A DNA stretch of 64,000 bases from Phoronis australis (taxonomy: Eukaryota; Phoronida; Phoronidae): contig NMRA01000649.1 in the NCBI GenBank assembly GCA_002633005.1, forward strand, positions 1 through 64,000, given 5' to 3'. This document shows, one piece after another, positions 9,401 to 18,710 of the stretch. The notes under the pieces are model-generated. The model had not been told where the DNA came from, ran no database searches, and saw only the letters and a list, made by a program, of their open reading frames with translations. Positions within the stretch are counted from its first letter, which is position 1; each line of letters opens with the position of its first letter. The translations under genes were made by a program, and so were the position numbers.

Positions 9401-12102
9401 CTGTAGATTTTATCTTGAACATTTATATCATACAAAATTTGCTCATGTTATTGATCCTGTTGTTTTGCTACGAATGTACCTTTCTTTCTTTTTAATACTT
9501 AATTTTACTAATTAACGAAGACGGTAGATTGTAATTATAAAGCCAAAAATCAAATTCTACGGAAGTTCTGCTTTCAGAAAATATAAACTTTTGCCGATTT
9601 CAATTCCATAGTTTTGTAGACGTTTGGCTACAAGTAATCTTGTGAATAATGTCCTAAAAATAGACACAATGTATAATGCTGATTGACTATCTCAGCACAA
9701 CACGAATTGCTAGACATTTCAGGAAACTATTAACCAATCAAAACTCACCTTCATTTCAGCAGCCTTCACATTTTGCTCAAGCAGTGCTATCTTACTGTCC
9801 TGTTGGATCCTGGTGGCCAGCAAGTCATTCTTTTCAGACATCACTTTCTTTAGCTCAGACTGCAAGTTTGCCGCTTCTTTCTCAAAGTCTGAATAAGCAC
9901 AAAAATAAAACCAAAACTTCTCCAAATTTGAAAAAAAATAATTGCCAAAACTGTCATTATTGGCACTTTTCAAAAGAGAGCATCTTTTCTGCCTTATTTT
10001 TGTATGAATTTCATACATTGCGCTATCCCGTTTTCATTTTGCTCTTCCAATGAAAGCAAAGAGTAATTGCTGCTATGGGCTACAACTCAGGCAGAAGTTG
10101 GCAAATTTGAAAATTTACACATGGATGCTTTAACGTGCCTTATTAGGCTTCCCTTACGATACAGAATGCGCAGAGTGACTTTTGTCCACTGTCTTTATTT
10201 CATAACCTTGTTTTAGAATGTTTCTGTGTTGCTATTCCTACATGACAAGCCACGACTTGTGAGAAAACACAAACAGCTGGAAAAAATGACCCCTTCCCCA
10301 ACAACATGAGCATCTGGCCAATCACGCTACTTCATCATCAGTCATGTGACCCAACAAGCTCCACCCACCCGCCCGGTCCTTCTCCTGGTTCTCAATGACT
10401 TGTCGCTGCAGCTGCTCCAGACTTTTCTCCCTGTTTTCCCTACTTTTCAGCTGTTCACCCAACAACACCAGCCTCTCCTTCAGGTCTCTGTTATCTTCTT
10501 CCAGATGGCTCACTGTCGTCTGGTAGTCCTGACGTCTGCAACAAGATCACATTGGAGATAACTAACAGAGATAGCTCTACACGCAGACACAGCAGATTAT
10601 TCACTTTTGCATCAAAATTGCCATTCTTGCATTATTCATAGTTTCGCCGTTGCATTGCAAATTCTCAGGGTTTATCAAATGTTGGTTGATGACAGCTCTC
10701 ATGTACAAATCATGCGTGTTTTTGCTCATAAAATTTTACAGTGAAAATACACTTTTACTGATATTTTGTGGTCTAAATTGAAGAATAATCTATACGGCAA
10801 CGAGACCTCTCCCTGACCATCAAAGACAAATCATGTCTCACCTCTGTGACAGCGAGGCCGTCTCCTGCTCCCTGGCAGTCAGCGCCCCCTTCAGTTGTTC
10901 TATCTTATCATCTTTGATCTGCAGGATCTCCAGGACCTTTCTATCCTTCACCTCGGCCTTTTCTTTCTCCCGCTGCACCACCAGACTGATGGCCTGAGTT
11001 ATGTCTGGGTTTGCCACCTGCAATCGTTTCCATAGCGACCAAACAAACTCCTTGTCCGCCTGCAGAGAAAACATTTTCTTTTGCATTTTTCTTTCTTTTT
11101 TTCTTCATTTCATGGGTATAAATTAATAAATACAATAGATAACATAAAAGCCCAAAAATCGAATTAGCCCAGAAAACGTTGACTGTCATGACAGTTAAAG
11201 TATGGAAAAGCCTCACCAATTTTGAACAAAAACAGTTGCCATTTTTCAAAGGCTTGTAACATTGTAATAATTGTGATTGCCCATTGTGTCTCGAAACAAT
11301 AGTCTCAGCTGTGGTTTAGAACTTCCAAACAACATTCAAATCACAACAACGACCCAAATAACAGGCAAACATTTTCGCCATTCAAAAGGAAGAAATAACA
11401 TCAGAGGCCAACATTCTGATCAACATGGATCCTCAAAATGTGATCAGCTGGTCACTCACTTGGCATTGGGTGAGATCTTCAGTCAACTGTTTGTTCTCAC
11501 TCCTCAGAGCCTCCAGCTCATCTACAACATAATGAGCACCAATCATACTGGAGCGGGCTGGGAAAATGGAAGTTGTGCAGAGGTCGTGCAGAGGTCAATC
11601 ATATTCCCAAACCAAATACAACAAGTACTCGAGGCAAGAAAAAAACCAGTACAGTAAAATCTCACTAATTTTAGGGAAGATAATGGTCAAAAACGTCTTT
11701 TTTAATTTTTCAAAGGCTACTATCATTGTTGTGATTGCCCACAATTTTTCAAAACTTTGTTTGACAGTAGCTGTGGAACAGATCTTGAAACGGTGATTTG
11801 AGTTCGCGGCAACGGTTAGAAATAACGTGCCCACATTTTGAGAACCAGCTTGATGCCGCTTATTCAGTGGAGAAAATTTGTTCTCAAAATGTGGGCACGG
11901 TATAGACATATAAATCCGACTATTACCTCATTTCACTGCAGGTGAACCTGGTCAAAATGGACAACTTGAGAATGTTCAAGTGATTTGTTGTCAAAAGAAA
12001 AAGTAACAATAGTTATAACAATTGCTTAATCTATTAAATAACATGTAAATTTAAAAAGTTAGCCTGTGTAAACTCACCAAGCAAATCTTGAGATGCGGCC
12101 AT
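324..12102 (-). CDS. CNTLN: Centlein (centrosomal coiled-coil protein), 5' portion, 12 exons, runs off left edge
   Basis: Centlein is known in vertebrates as a centrosomal protein that bridges centriole-linker proteins (C-NAP1/CEP68) and binds microtubules. Twelve coding exons were identified by GT/AG sites: 12102-12078, 11521-11460, 11059-10842, 10535-10369, 9888-9749, 8399-8281, 6858-6749, 5677-5625 (or 3697-3645), 4837-4754 (or 2857-2774), 2381-2122, 1882-1681 and 445-324. All eleven junctions keep one frame, giving about 520 residues, roughly the N-terminal third to half of a family protein of about 1,400. The diagnostic block is ADKEFVWSLWKRLQV near residue 30, as I remember it from vertebrate centlein, followed by long heptad-rich coiled coil full of E, K, Q and L. 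The N terminus (MAASQDLL) is much shorter than the proline-rich vertebrate leader. A Ser/Pro-rich low-complexity stretch in the 2122-2381 and 1681-1882 exons interrupts the coiled coil. Identity rests on remembered family similarity, not a search. Confidence 0.85.
446..1680 (-). other. CNTLN intron between coding exons 11 and 12
   Basis: No coding exon is needed here because the two flanking exons join in phase 0. The only notable sequence is a tRNA-like segment around 1190-1270. The 66-codon minus-strand frame at 1324-1524 has no recognisable content. Confidence 0.6.
1186..1272 (+). repeat. Possible tRNA-derived SINE fragment or tRNA pseudogene
   Basis: A clear B-box-like T arm is present: GTGGG, loop TTCGAGT, then CCCAC (about 1247-1263). 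An A-box-like TGGCCTTATGGG lies about 50 bp upstream. The acceptor and anticodon stems do not form a convincing modern tRNA, so a SINE head or degenerate tRNA is more likely. Confidence 0.35.
1681..1882 (-). CDS. CNTLN: CNTLN coding exon 11 (basic Ser-rich linker then coiled coil)
   Basis: This 202 bp exon encodes VISQLDRHHSLDDLDLSHIP, a basic region rich in H, R and S (TRRHSRCKSAPSVV), and then coiled coil ending ETTKDLLDLK. The acceptor follows TTCAATGCAG and the donor is GTAGAG. It ends in phase 0. The basic Ser-rich linker resembles the low-complexity segment between coiled coils in vertebrate centlein. Confidence 0.83.
2122..2381 (-). CDS. CNTLN: CNTLN coding exon 10 (coiled coil with Ser-rich insert)
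   Basis: The 260 bp exon starts QLSTRDDMLAELELRLESAL, passes through a Ser/Pro/Arg-rich stretch (ETESSPRSSTLRD) and ends NFLRMKLKDRN plus two bases of an Arg codon. The acceptor follows TTTTACTGTCAG. The donor is the weak GTTTGA, which is accepted because the phase matches the next exon exactly. Confidence 0.82.
2774..2857 (-). CDS. CNTLN: CNTLN coding exon 9, left-hand copy (duplicate)
   Basis: The exon has 28 codons with intact splice sites and reads into the 2122-2381 exon in phase 0. It encodes MYEELKGQYSQLRQVEGAQR followed by QQLSELKQ. Because it is symmetric (phase 0 at both ends), inclusion of both exon 9 copies without the left exon 8 would stay in frame and lengthen the coiled coil by 28 residues. 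Confidence 0.65.
3071..3224. repeat. MITE-like element, TIR family starting TTGACCTATC
   Basis: A short element bounded by TGACCTATCGCAAGC at the left and GACAGGTCAATTA at the right, with an internal hairpin-like GTCGGGTAAAATGG. The same element occurs at 5051-5204 (as part of the duplication) and at 57487-57684 in reverse orientation. Confidence 0.6.
3645..3697 (-). CDS. CNTLN: CNTLN coding exon 8, left-hand copy (duplicate)
   Basis: Sequence and splice sites are identical to 5625-5677. If exon 9 (right copy, ending in phase 0) were spliced to this exon, which needs one incoming base, the frame would shift. It is therefore either an unmerged allele, a skipped exon, or an alternative to the right copy. 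Confidence 0.55.
3997..4245 (-). repeat. End fragment of the CTCF-motif repeat family seen at 35785-37265
   Basis: Read on the minus strand it begins GCGCCCACATATTTATATGT, continues TCATCTCTGTCCGTCCG, a CG-rich GGCGTCC stretch and CTATCTCC, and ends GTGCCCCCTAGTGGCAATTT. This matches the left end of 35785-37265. It is cut off exactly at the N at 3996. The plus-strand GCCACTAGGGGGCA (4017-4030) fits the vertebrate CTCF core consensus. Confidence 0.7.
4754..4837 (-). CDS. CNTLN: CNTLN coding exon 9, right-hand copy
   Basis: The exon has 84 bp, exactly 28 codons in phase 0, encoding MYEELKGQYSQLKQVEGTQR and ending SELKQ. It has the same acceptor (CCCTTTAAG) and donor (GTAATA) positions as the left copy. 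It differs from 2774-2857 by two amino acids (K for R and T for A), conservative changes expected of two alleles or of a young duplicate. Confidence 0.78.
5051..5204. repeat. MITE-like element, TTGACCTATC family (duplicate copy)
   Basis: It is the counterpart of 3071-3224 carried along in the tandem duplication, with a few substitutions. Confidence 0.6.
5625..5677 (-). CDS. CNTLN: CNTLN coding exon 8, right-hand copy
   Basis: The 53 bp exon encodes VSNQEAAYKIETGSLQT after two bases of a split codon. The acceptor follows TCTGATTCAG and the donor is GTAAGC. An identical copy lies 1980 bp to the left at 3645-3697. The right-hand copy is the first reached by the transcript. Only one of the two can be used in a simple splice chain without shifting the frame. 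Confidence 0.8.
5976..6748. other. CNTLN intron upstream of exon 8
   Basis: No coding segment is required, because exons 7 and 8 join in phase. The open frames at 6097-6315 and 6483-6716 show no family resemblance. No tandem repeats were seen. Confidence 0.5.
6749..6858 (-). CDS. CNTLN: CNTLN coding exon 7 (coiled coil)
   Basis: This 110 bp, comparatively GC-rich exon encodes KELSELWQGHQQCGDHAAEQ and then a helix ending LQEDTEK. The acceptor follows CGCATGTCAG and the donor is GTAGGA. It enters with one base and leaves with one base, which with the TT at the start of the next exon makes an Ile codon. Confidence 0.85.
6859..8280. other. CNTLN intron between exons 6 and 7
   Basis: This is AT-rich intron with no recognisable coding exon or tandem array. 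Exons 6 and 7 join in frame (GTT AG + G), so nothing appears to be missing. Confidence 0.5.
8281..8399 (-). CDS. CNTLN: CNTLN coding exon 6 (coiled coil)
   Basis: The 119 bp exon encodes VTDYDATVARFEKDVKKYAE and continues to RELESV plus two bases of an Arg codon. The acceptor follows GTTGTCACAG and the donor is GTATTG. The segment is strongly charged and helical. Confidence 0.87.
8400..9748. other. CNTLN intron between exons 5 and 6, containing a dispersed repeat
   Basis: The left part (8400-9100) shows nothing notable. The right part (9146-9640) is a dispersed repeat related to 29840-30810 and is listed separately. Confidence 0.5.
9146..9640. repeat. Dispersed repeat, copy related to 29840-30810
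   Basis: Shared landmarks in the same order are ATATCTCAGAAATGGC versus GCCATTTCTGAGAATC, GTTCCACTTCTGCATGAGAG versus GTTCCACTTTTGCGCCATGG, CTATCAAAAATGGGA, TCTTGAACATTTATATCATA, TTGTTTTGCTACG, TTAATTTTACTAA and CCATAGTTTTGTAGA. No coding frame spans it; it is an old, diverged interspersed element. Confidence 0.6.
9749..9888 (-). CDS. CNTLN: CNTLN coding exon 5 (coiled coil)
   Basis: This 140 bp exon begins with two bases of a split Asp codon, then encodes FEKEAANLQSELKKVMSEKN and onward to KAAEMK. The acceptor follows GCTTATTCAG and the donor is GTGAGT. It ends in phase 0. Confidence 0.87.
10369..10535 (-). CDS. CNTLN: CNTLN coding exon 4 (coiled coil)
   Basis: The exon is 167 bp with 55 full codons and encodes a heptad-patterned helix (for example SHLEEDNRDLKERLVLLGEQ). 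The acceptor follows TTGTTGCAG and the donor is GTGGGT. It enters with one base and leaves with one base, fitting both neighbours. Confidence 0.86.
10842..11059 (-). CDS. CNTLN: CNTLN coding exon 3, the most diagnostic centlein block
   Basis: This 218 bp exon encodes ADKEFVWSLWKRLQV, then NPDITQAISLVVQREKEK and KDRKVLEILQIKDDKIEQLK. The Trp-containing start and the KDRKVLEILQ motif are characteristic of the centlein N-terminal region in vertebrates. The acceptor follows TTTTCTCTGCAG and the donor is GTGAGA. It starts in phase 0 and ends with two bases of an Arg codon that the next exon completes. Confidence 0.92.
11196..11290 (-). repeat. Partial copy of the CAGTAAAATCTC MITE family
   Basis: The segment reads CTCACCAATTTTGAACAAAA, CAAAGGCTTGTAACATTG and TGTGATTGCCCA, which is the reverse-strand left third of the family described at 23398-23620. 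Confidence 0.5.
11460..11521 (-). CDS. CNTLN: CNTLN coding exon 2
   Basis: The exon is 62 bp and starts with the last two bases of a split codon. It encodes ELEALRSENKQLTEDLTQCQ, a short coiled-coil segment. The flanks are an acceptor after TTGTAG and a GTGAGT donor. The LTQCQ end runs directly into ADKEFVW of the next exon, matching the order in vertebrate centlein. Confidence 0.85.
11650..11795 (-). repeat. Partial copy of the CAGTAAAATCTC MITE family
   Basis: It starts ACAGTAAAATCTCACTAATT at the terminal repeat, followed by TTTTTCAAAGGCTACTATCA and GTGATTGCCCACAATTTTTC, and is truncated at the inner end. Confidence 0.6.
11827..11898. repeat. Short hairpin MITE, GAGAACCAG family
   Basis: Perfect 18 bp inverted repeats (GTGCCCACATTTTGAGAA and its complement) flank an interior with CTTATTCAGTGGAG. 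Related copies lie at 15413-15509, 27306-27405 and 37351-37449. Confidence 0.7.
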
Positions 12103-12139
12103 TTACGATCCCATGTTGTAGTTGGCGGCACTAATTCAA
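12078..12139 (-). CDS. CNTLN: CNTLN first coding exon (start codon at 12102-12100)
   Basis: The exon encodes MAASQDLL plus the first base of an Asp codon and ends at a GTGAGT donor (12077-12072). The ATG is the first in frame with the next exon. An upstream ATG at about 12113 is followed by an in-frame TAA and cannot be the start. A good acceptor (TTGATTTTCAG) lies just before 12139, so 12139-12103 is probably 5' untranslated exon sequence and a further noncoding exon should lie upstream. Confidence 0.72.
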
Positions 12140-13334
12140 CTGAAAATCAACAAAATAACAACTGACTCGAAAGCTTAAGTCCATGAAAAGCGGTAATTTT
12201 TCATAAATGTAGCACACATATCAAATTTTGTCAAATTTCTCCATAAAAATAAAGATTAAGAAAATTTTAGTCCATTATTAACATGGCATTCGACTGTGGT
12301 TGCCAAAGAAATTTGATGAAATGTGGAAAGTGCAACCTTCACAACAGCTGAAAAACATGCATGGATCATCCTCTGGTCTGTTCGCATTTCCTGCACAAGA
12401 ATTAGTGACCCAAAATTAAAGAAATGTGTCGATAAAAAAGACAACCTGCAAAATGGCGACTTCCATGTCTGTTTCCAGTTCCACCAGATTAAAATCTCAA
12501 GGGTCGGTCTCATTTCTAAATCAACCGATAACATTCAAGTACAAAGTAGGTCATTAGGTTAACTGTTGACATCAACTTACGGCAGTATAACTCAGCGACA
12601 AGATGTTGAAAATTTTGCATATGCTGCCCAATTCTGTCATTAAGTGACTTTTTCTGTTATGGTTAGGAACTGGAAGCGTATTTTGCTTCATTCTAGCCAG
12701 CCAGCTAGCTGTATGAAGACTGTTGTCAAAATACAGCTAGGTACCACTGTGTGTATTTCTTCCGTAGATCCCGAAATTGCACACAGCCAGGGTAGTTCTG
12801 CTCGTGACCTCGCTGTGAAACTTGTATCAACACGTAAAGCTAAAGACCGGAGGGGGTGCATGCAAAATATGGGAATCAACCGACACTCACCTTGCCCATT
12901 ACACCCGTTTAAGTGAAAAACAATGCAATAAATGTCATTTTCTAGCATAACTCTCTGCCTTTTTTTAACAATGAAAACTATGTCCTCATTTTGAAAACAG
13001 TATGCTTGTGTCACGCGCACCAATAGGTGACGCAATATTTCATGGCGCCGAAAGCTAATCAGAAGATCGCTCCAGAACTTTAGCAGCAGAATAATGGTAG
13101 AACGCCATTTTTTCCAACACCATTAAATAATTTAGTTTACTAAAGGAAGACTGTGGTTTTTAATGACACTAATTTTGTGTCAGATTTTACCTTGCCACGT
13201 TTTTACCCATATCGGTGCAAAGGCTAAGCTGTACATGCATACAGCATACAGCTTTGTACCAAGGCTAGCTTCATTCATGCTTTGCAACTACGACAGGTAT
13301 AATTTGCAATATTTGGGCAAAATTGTGGTCCACN

Positions 13335-13827
13335 TTCTTCGAGCAGTCCCTATTTCAGTTCCCAAAATCGTGAAATCAAAATTTTCATTTTTTTTTTAAC
13401 TAGGCCGAAGGTCAGAAGTTGCGATCCTACCGGCGAACTTTGAAAGCTGAAGTTCCCGCCCTTTGCGTACGTGCTGCCGGGAACCAGCCGTGCATTTGCC
13501 GTGTTGTTAAACATAAAAATGTCAAATATGTGCACAAAGACTTTTAAATGTCATATCAGCAGCATTTATTTTTATCAAATACAAACAATAATTCATTGAA
13601 ATACAAACAGTTTCAAGTAATGCCAATTAAAGACAAGTATAAGTGGTGGCATTTTGGAAACGAACATTTGACTGACAAGACCGCAATGACTCACCTTTGG
13701 CCTATTTAAAAATTATTGAGGTTATGAAGTCACATCACCTAGCGAGCGCGGTAAAAGTTTGAGCGTGCGCAGTACAAAAATTTTGATTTCACGATTTTGG
13801 GAACTGAAATAGGGACTGCTCGAAGAA
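13335..13827. repeat. 51 bp perfect inverted repeat with 391 bp spacer
   Basis: The left arm 13335-13385 (starting TTCTTCGAGCAGTCCCTATT) is the exact reverse complement of 13777-13827. The left arm begins at the base directly after the single N at 13334, so it may be a fold-back transposon or a misjoined contig end. Confidence 0.85.
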
Positions 13828-14040
13828 AAAGTTTCACGGGAGTATTTGTTCGAGTTGGAAGAACTTAAACACATCGACAACCTCCTAAGGTGTTCGTCTA
13901 TGCGCAAAAGGTAGTTATAACAATGTGACTTTGATGGTTTAGTCAGTGCGAGGCATAATTCACCGAGAAGCTTCCGGCGTACAGAGCACCTATAGCCTCT
14001 ACATCGCCTCTGCTTCGGGCCAACAGAGGCGATGGTCATT
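13826..14040 (+). repeat. Dispersed repeat with a decayed coding-like stretch (copy 1)
   Basis: It is similar to 58857-59045. Both copies share the frame EYLFELE..K.I..LLRC.SM.KR, but this copy then meets a TAG (13911-13913) where the other has TAC. Later matching words are TGACTTTGATGGTTTA and AAGGTGTTCGTCTATG/AAGGTGTCCATCTATG. It is probably a transposon-derived fragment; the family was not recognised. Confidence 0.55.
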
Positions 14041-14439
14041 GCCTAATCACGCCCTACACCCCTACAGTAATGGCAGCATACCAGTATAGAATAGGAAGTT
14101 GCCAAACGTAACGTAAATAATAAGAAAAAAACAAGTTTACGCAAACCATGCAAACTGTACACTCGAAAATTTTGATCACCGCTCACTCAAACCACAAACT
14201 CGAACTAAACTTACCACTCTGCCTAAATGTTTTCAAATAACCCGCTTCCTGTCCAACAACCAGTTCAGTCATGCGCAATCAGTGTCGCGAAGGCAAGATT
14301 TTGGCACCGAAAAGACAATTTTGAGTGTAAGAATTATTCATTTTGAAATTTTCTTATACAAAGTTTGCAAAATAATAAGGTATTGCATTTATTGAACATT
14401 ACTTAAATGAAAGCAACGTTGAAAGTGTCGCAAACATTT

Positions 14440-14480
14440 GTCAACATTTCCCGGTTTGCGCTCAGCCAAAGATGGCAGCG
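14440..14480 (+). other. BNC: Candidate noncoding first exon of BNC
   Basis: A strong donor (GCG|GTGAGTAAAC at 14480/14481) follows a less AT-rich stretch holding AAGATGGCAGCG. Splicing to the 22525 acceptor would give a five-codon upstream frame (M-A-A-V-S-stop), so the ATG at 14472 would not be the protein start. The exon's 5' limit is arbitrary here. Transcript data would be needed to confirm it. Confidence 0.35.
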
Positions 14481-15412
14481 GTGAGTAAACTTGTCGATTT
14501 GTGTCATAAAATATTTTTTCAATCTACCGGTTTTCAGCCATGCATACACTGTATTTCCTACACTCGTGTCTTTCAATTCTTGCTTGATATTCGTGTCATG
14601 GCGAGACAAAAATGGTTTAGAAATTCTTGTAGAAAACTGTCCTTTTGGACAGTGACGTCTTTGCCTGAAATTTCATTCATTCATTCTTTCACTCTGGGAT
14701 TCAGTCATTCACTAGAGGTGTCGTAAAAAGTTAAGCGAATGTAATGTCGAGGCCAATTTTTACTGGCCTTCTGTGATGATCTAGGTTATTATAGTTTCCT
14801 CTGTTTTGATTTTCATTGCAGTAGTGCAGTGCTTGTTCGCAGATCCAGTATCAGCTGTCATTTGAATGACTTGCACTGAGTCGCCCTAAATAAGTAAATA
14901 AATTTCCTGACCACATTTTCTCAATTGTAACTTTTCTGTTCATTGGTTCATATGCGAAGTATCATTTATTTCAATGTTTTGTTTTGGGTTCAAATTAGCA
15001 ATAGTTAAAAATGTTTAAGTTAAAAACCTACTGAATACACTTACAGACTTACAGAGCTCCCAGATTGCCCTGATTATACGGTAGATCACTTAAGGAAAAT
15101 ACCACCACAAAATCTATTAACTGTGAGGTCTAGTAGTTAAAAAATTTAACCATTTATGAAAAATTCCCATTTACTATAAACTGGTTGTTTTCCATGAAGC
15201 AGTACTGGGAAATTTATTTAACTGGGAAACTTATTTATGAAGGTAACAACCTTTTTATTTCGGATATGTTTTATAGCTTTCTGAATTCAGCACTTAAGCA
15301 TTCCCTGTATGTACCAATGAGTGTAAAAGTCAGATTCAAAAGTCCCGGATTCTGAGTGTCAAAAGAGAACCACCAAGCTCATTCCTTTGAATAACCTTAC
15401 TTGGCATTTAAT

Positions 15413-15509
15413 GTTGTGGTCCCTGATTTTGAGAACCAAGCAATCACTGAATAAATGACCTTTTATTCAGTGGATAAAATAGTTCTCTACATCAGGGCCC
15501 ACTGTATTC
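15413..15509. repeat. GAGAACCAG-family MITE
   Basis: The left end reads GGTCCCTGATTTTGAGAACC and the right end TAGTTCTCTACATCAGGGCC. The centre has an extra small hairpin (CACTGAATAAA...TTTATTCAGTG). Confidence 0.6.
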
Positions 15510-15624
15510 GACCAGTGCCTAATGTTCCTCCATCTGATAGGAAACATTCTTCATACAACTGTTAAGCTTTGTGACTGCACAAATACATCTGTCATTCGAT
15601 TCAATTTTTCTTTCTGTTGTGCAG

Positions 15625-15886
15625 AGCATGCACAGCCTAAAAAATGGGGGGCTCGATTTTTGAGAATGTGGACCTTTTTACTAAGATTCACTGGGTACTT
15701 CAGAGCTATAAATTGTGCATTTGCCAAATTTCGGTAGTTCCGCCTATTTAGTGGATTTTTGTCTCGTTTTCTATTTTCTGTGGAGTTTCTGTTTCTCTGA
15801 GGTGGACCTTTATGGCCACCTCGCCAAATGTGGGGGGGCTCGTTTAAGCCCCCAAGCCCCCCTGGGTGCGTGCATGCAGAGCAGGC
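15625..15886. repeat. Palindromic element with GCATGCAC ends and G/C-run arms
   Basis: It starts GAGCATGCACAGCC and ends GGGTGCGTGCATGC. Inner arms contain GGGGGGCTCG in direct orientation and GCCCCCAAGCCCCCC near the right end. No coding content. Confidence 0.45.
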
Positions 15887-18149
15887 CGAGTTGATAGGGA
15901 CAAAACGTAAACTCTTTCATTCACCAACATTTTGAAACATTGGACATTTGTGTATGAATCTTTTAAACATCCCACTGCTCAACAGTGGCAATTTGATGGT
16001 ATGATGTCCACACAAAAATTACAAAGAAAGCACTGGAAAATACCCTTCTTCATTGATTCTGTAAAAGAATGCAGAATACAGTCAACCAACTACCTTACTA
16101 GCATAGGCATCCAGTGACATGGTGTTGCTCTTGTAGTGGAGAAGGACTATTCCGTTGAACTAACTGGTTCTCAAACGAGGAACTATTATGTCCAATTATT
16201 CCCCTACAGGAATTTATTCAGATTTTCCACAAGTGGATTTGCAATTGGAAACTTAACTTTTCAGTTCCGGTTTGAATGTAGTGATTTTGTCTCTGGATTT
16301 CTTATGCAGCTCATGGTCACCCCTTCCACCTCAAAGCAGATGACTAGTGTTCCTGTATTGGCAATGCTCAACTGTTATTTCCGGCTCCTTGAAATAAGTC
16401 TCAGTTGGCACTTTTTACCCAGCAGGAGGATTATTAATCAACCGCCTACAGTATGGCACTTAACGGAAGCATAGAGTGGTGGATCAACTAATGAATCGTC
16501 ATTGCTGAGATTTCGGTATTGTCATTCCTGACTTGCGATTTCATGTTTTGTGCAATAGAGCCAACTTTGTGGCCTAGGCATGCCTGGTGTCCCCCAGAAG
16601 ACAGCAGGCCACCTTTCTACTTTTACTTGGTGAAATGAAACTTCTCTAAGTATGTTGCTTTGTCATATTTTTTTGTTTCTTTGTTCACACGCTTCATATC
16701 GCAATTCTTATCAGATCACGTGTTTCATGAATGGCTCAAAGCCTATTGCTTTTTGTTGAAGTCAGATACAAGATGGTGCTGTGGCGGCCATTTTTCTCTT
16801 GTTTGAGGAGCCTTAGCTCTGCTGTTTCTGGTTGGATTTTTCTGGTTTTACTTTCTGTGGATAGATCATTCCAAGGGCTGTGGTAAATGTTGCATTTGTT
16901 TTTTTCTAGATCTTATCATTGTCGAGTCATTCCAACTGGTTAGGATTTATGCTTTGGATTTTGGCAAGGTCGCGAATGGTAACGTGGTAGTTTTCATGCT
17001 GTCATTAGAACTGGTTAGGATTGATGTTTTGGATTTTGGTCAGGTTGCGGATGACAACCTGGTAATTTTCTTACTGTTGAGGACTATTTAAGATTGCACT
17101 CGGCAGGTAAAAGAAATCCAATGACTGAGTCAATTGTACTAGCGTCTTGTGAGACAAATCCTAACAAAGACGTGATCTATGAGCTGAGCTCATTTGCATT
17201 CGAGGCAGGTAGTTCTTTGTCTGGGATGGCCATTAAAGTGACAATGTCTTTGGAAACATTCCTTCCACTAGAATTTTAGCTCCCTTATCCCAACTCTCTT
17301 ATAATTTTTGGCAAGGAATATTTAGCCTGAGCAGCATTCTTCCACATCCAGATGGGAAATACTCACTCTTTGCTGAAGAAGATCTGAAATGGTTCTTTTG
17401 GCTCATGCCTGTTTTAATGTTATAATACTTGTGTGCAAAAATGGGGAAAGCTTTTGCGTTAGCGAATTGACCATTCTGGTGAACACACATCCCTAATTTC
17501 TCAAATTTTGGCATAATGCTCACCCCTGATTTTTTTGATTTCCCAATTCAAGCATGGTGCGTTGTTTTCCAATTGAGTACGGTATTATGAATTTATTTTC
17601 ACTGTAAAATTTCTGTTGTAATAGCTCTTTGAAAAAGGAATTTAGAATTATTGTTGTTGTTGTTTTTTAATTTACTAGATTAAGTCTGTTCCCCTCACAG
17701 GCATGTTAACTACCCTTGATGTTGGTTGTGTACCAGCTGGTCTTAAGTTGGGTACAGTAGAATTGTTTACTTGGGGGTAATTAGAGGACATAGGTAACTG
17801 TACACCAAATTAGAAAAACCTCAAGTTGAAAGCTCAGTCTTGCAGCCATGACTATTACGTGTCTGATCATAACTCAGTGTTGTATTCACTGAAGTGTGCA
17901 AATTGCTGCTGTCTTATATGAATTCGAAGTGATTAGAAAGACTTTGAATGTAGAACTGATTTTTAAATTAAGTTTTCAGTTGGAATTAATAGTTCTTTGA
18001 CTGGTGAAGTAAATTTGTGTAGTTAATGCATTGCTTATATTGAATTGGTATAGTGTCTTTGATTCTCTAAAGATATTAGGAAATAAAAAGAAGTGAGAAT
18101 CCATTTTAATTTCATCCGCTAAATATTTAATATTTAAATTCTCTTATTA

Positions 18150-18385
18150 AAGCTGTAATTCACTGCTGTTTAGCTGTCAGTGCTGAATTCCTAACCGAAA
18201 TGCTTTGGGGTTTAAAAACATTGCCATGCTCATTCGATGTTGAATTGTTGCAACTCAAGTCAAAGGCAATGCACACGTGTGCCTTTTTTGAATTCGTAAT
18301 TTTAGAGTTGGCCATCCTCAATAAACGCTGAAGCATTTTCTTGAGTTGCTGATGTGCGGTTCCGATGATACTGTTGGTGACGGAC
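18150..18385. repeat. Dispersed repeat, copy related to 41660-41895
   Basis: Shared words in order are AAAGCTGTAATTC/AAAGCTGCCTTTT, CAGTGCTGAATTCCTAACCG versus TGGTGAATTCTTCACCG, ACGTGTGCC versus ACATGTGCC, and CTGAAGCATTTTCTTGAGTT versus CTGAAGCATTTTCTCGAGTC, followed by TGTTGGTGACGGA/TGTTGGTAACGGA. Family unknown. Confidence 0.6.
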
Positions 18386-18710
18386 TACACGGCTTGTAGT
18401 CATTCTTCATTTGTTTAGCACAGTGGGTGACCCCATTGTGATTCTATTATGTTGAAGTTCTCAACAAAAAAATTATTGAGAAAGTTAATCTATTTCTAGC
18501 ATAATTTTCAGTGTGTAGATGTCAAAACAACATTTTTATAGAAAAAAGTTCCCATTATTTTCTGGGACGTAATTGGCAAGTGCTTGAAAAATGGAAAAGT
18601 GACAATCTGGGATATTATTGTTTTGGAATTAGTAGAGAATTGCTATAATTCGATTCTTGTTTTTTAGCCAGTTAATCAGCGTGAAATGCAACTTTGTTAC
18701 TAAATTCCCA

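Larger units (their letters stand above)
12140..14472. promoter_or_regulatory. Head-to-head intergenic region between CNTLN and BNC
   Basis: The last supported CNTLN exon boundary is at 12139 and the first candidate BNC exon ends at 14480, so both promoters should lie here. Three minus-strand GT donors (12890, 13695 and about 14213) could mark noncoding first exons of CNTLN; none can be chosen from sequence alone. The region also holds an N at 13334, a 51 bp inverted repeat and a repeat fragment (13826-14040). No TATA box or clear CpG island was recognised. Confidence 0.4.
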
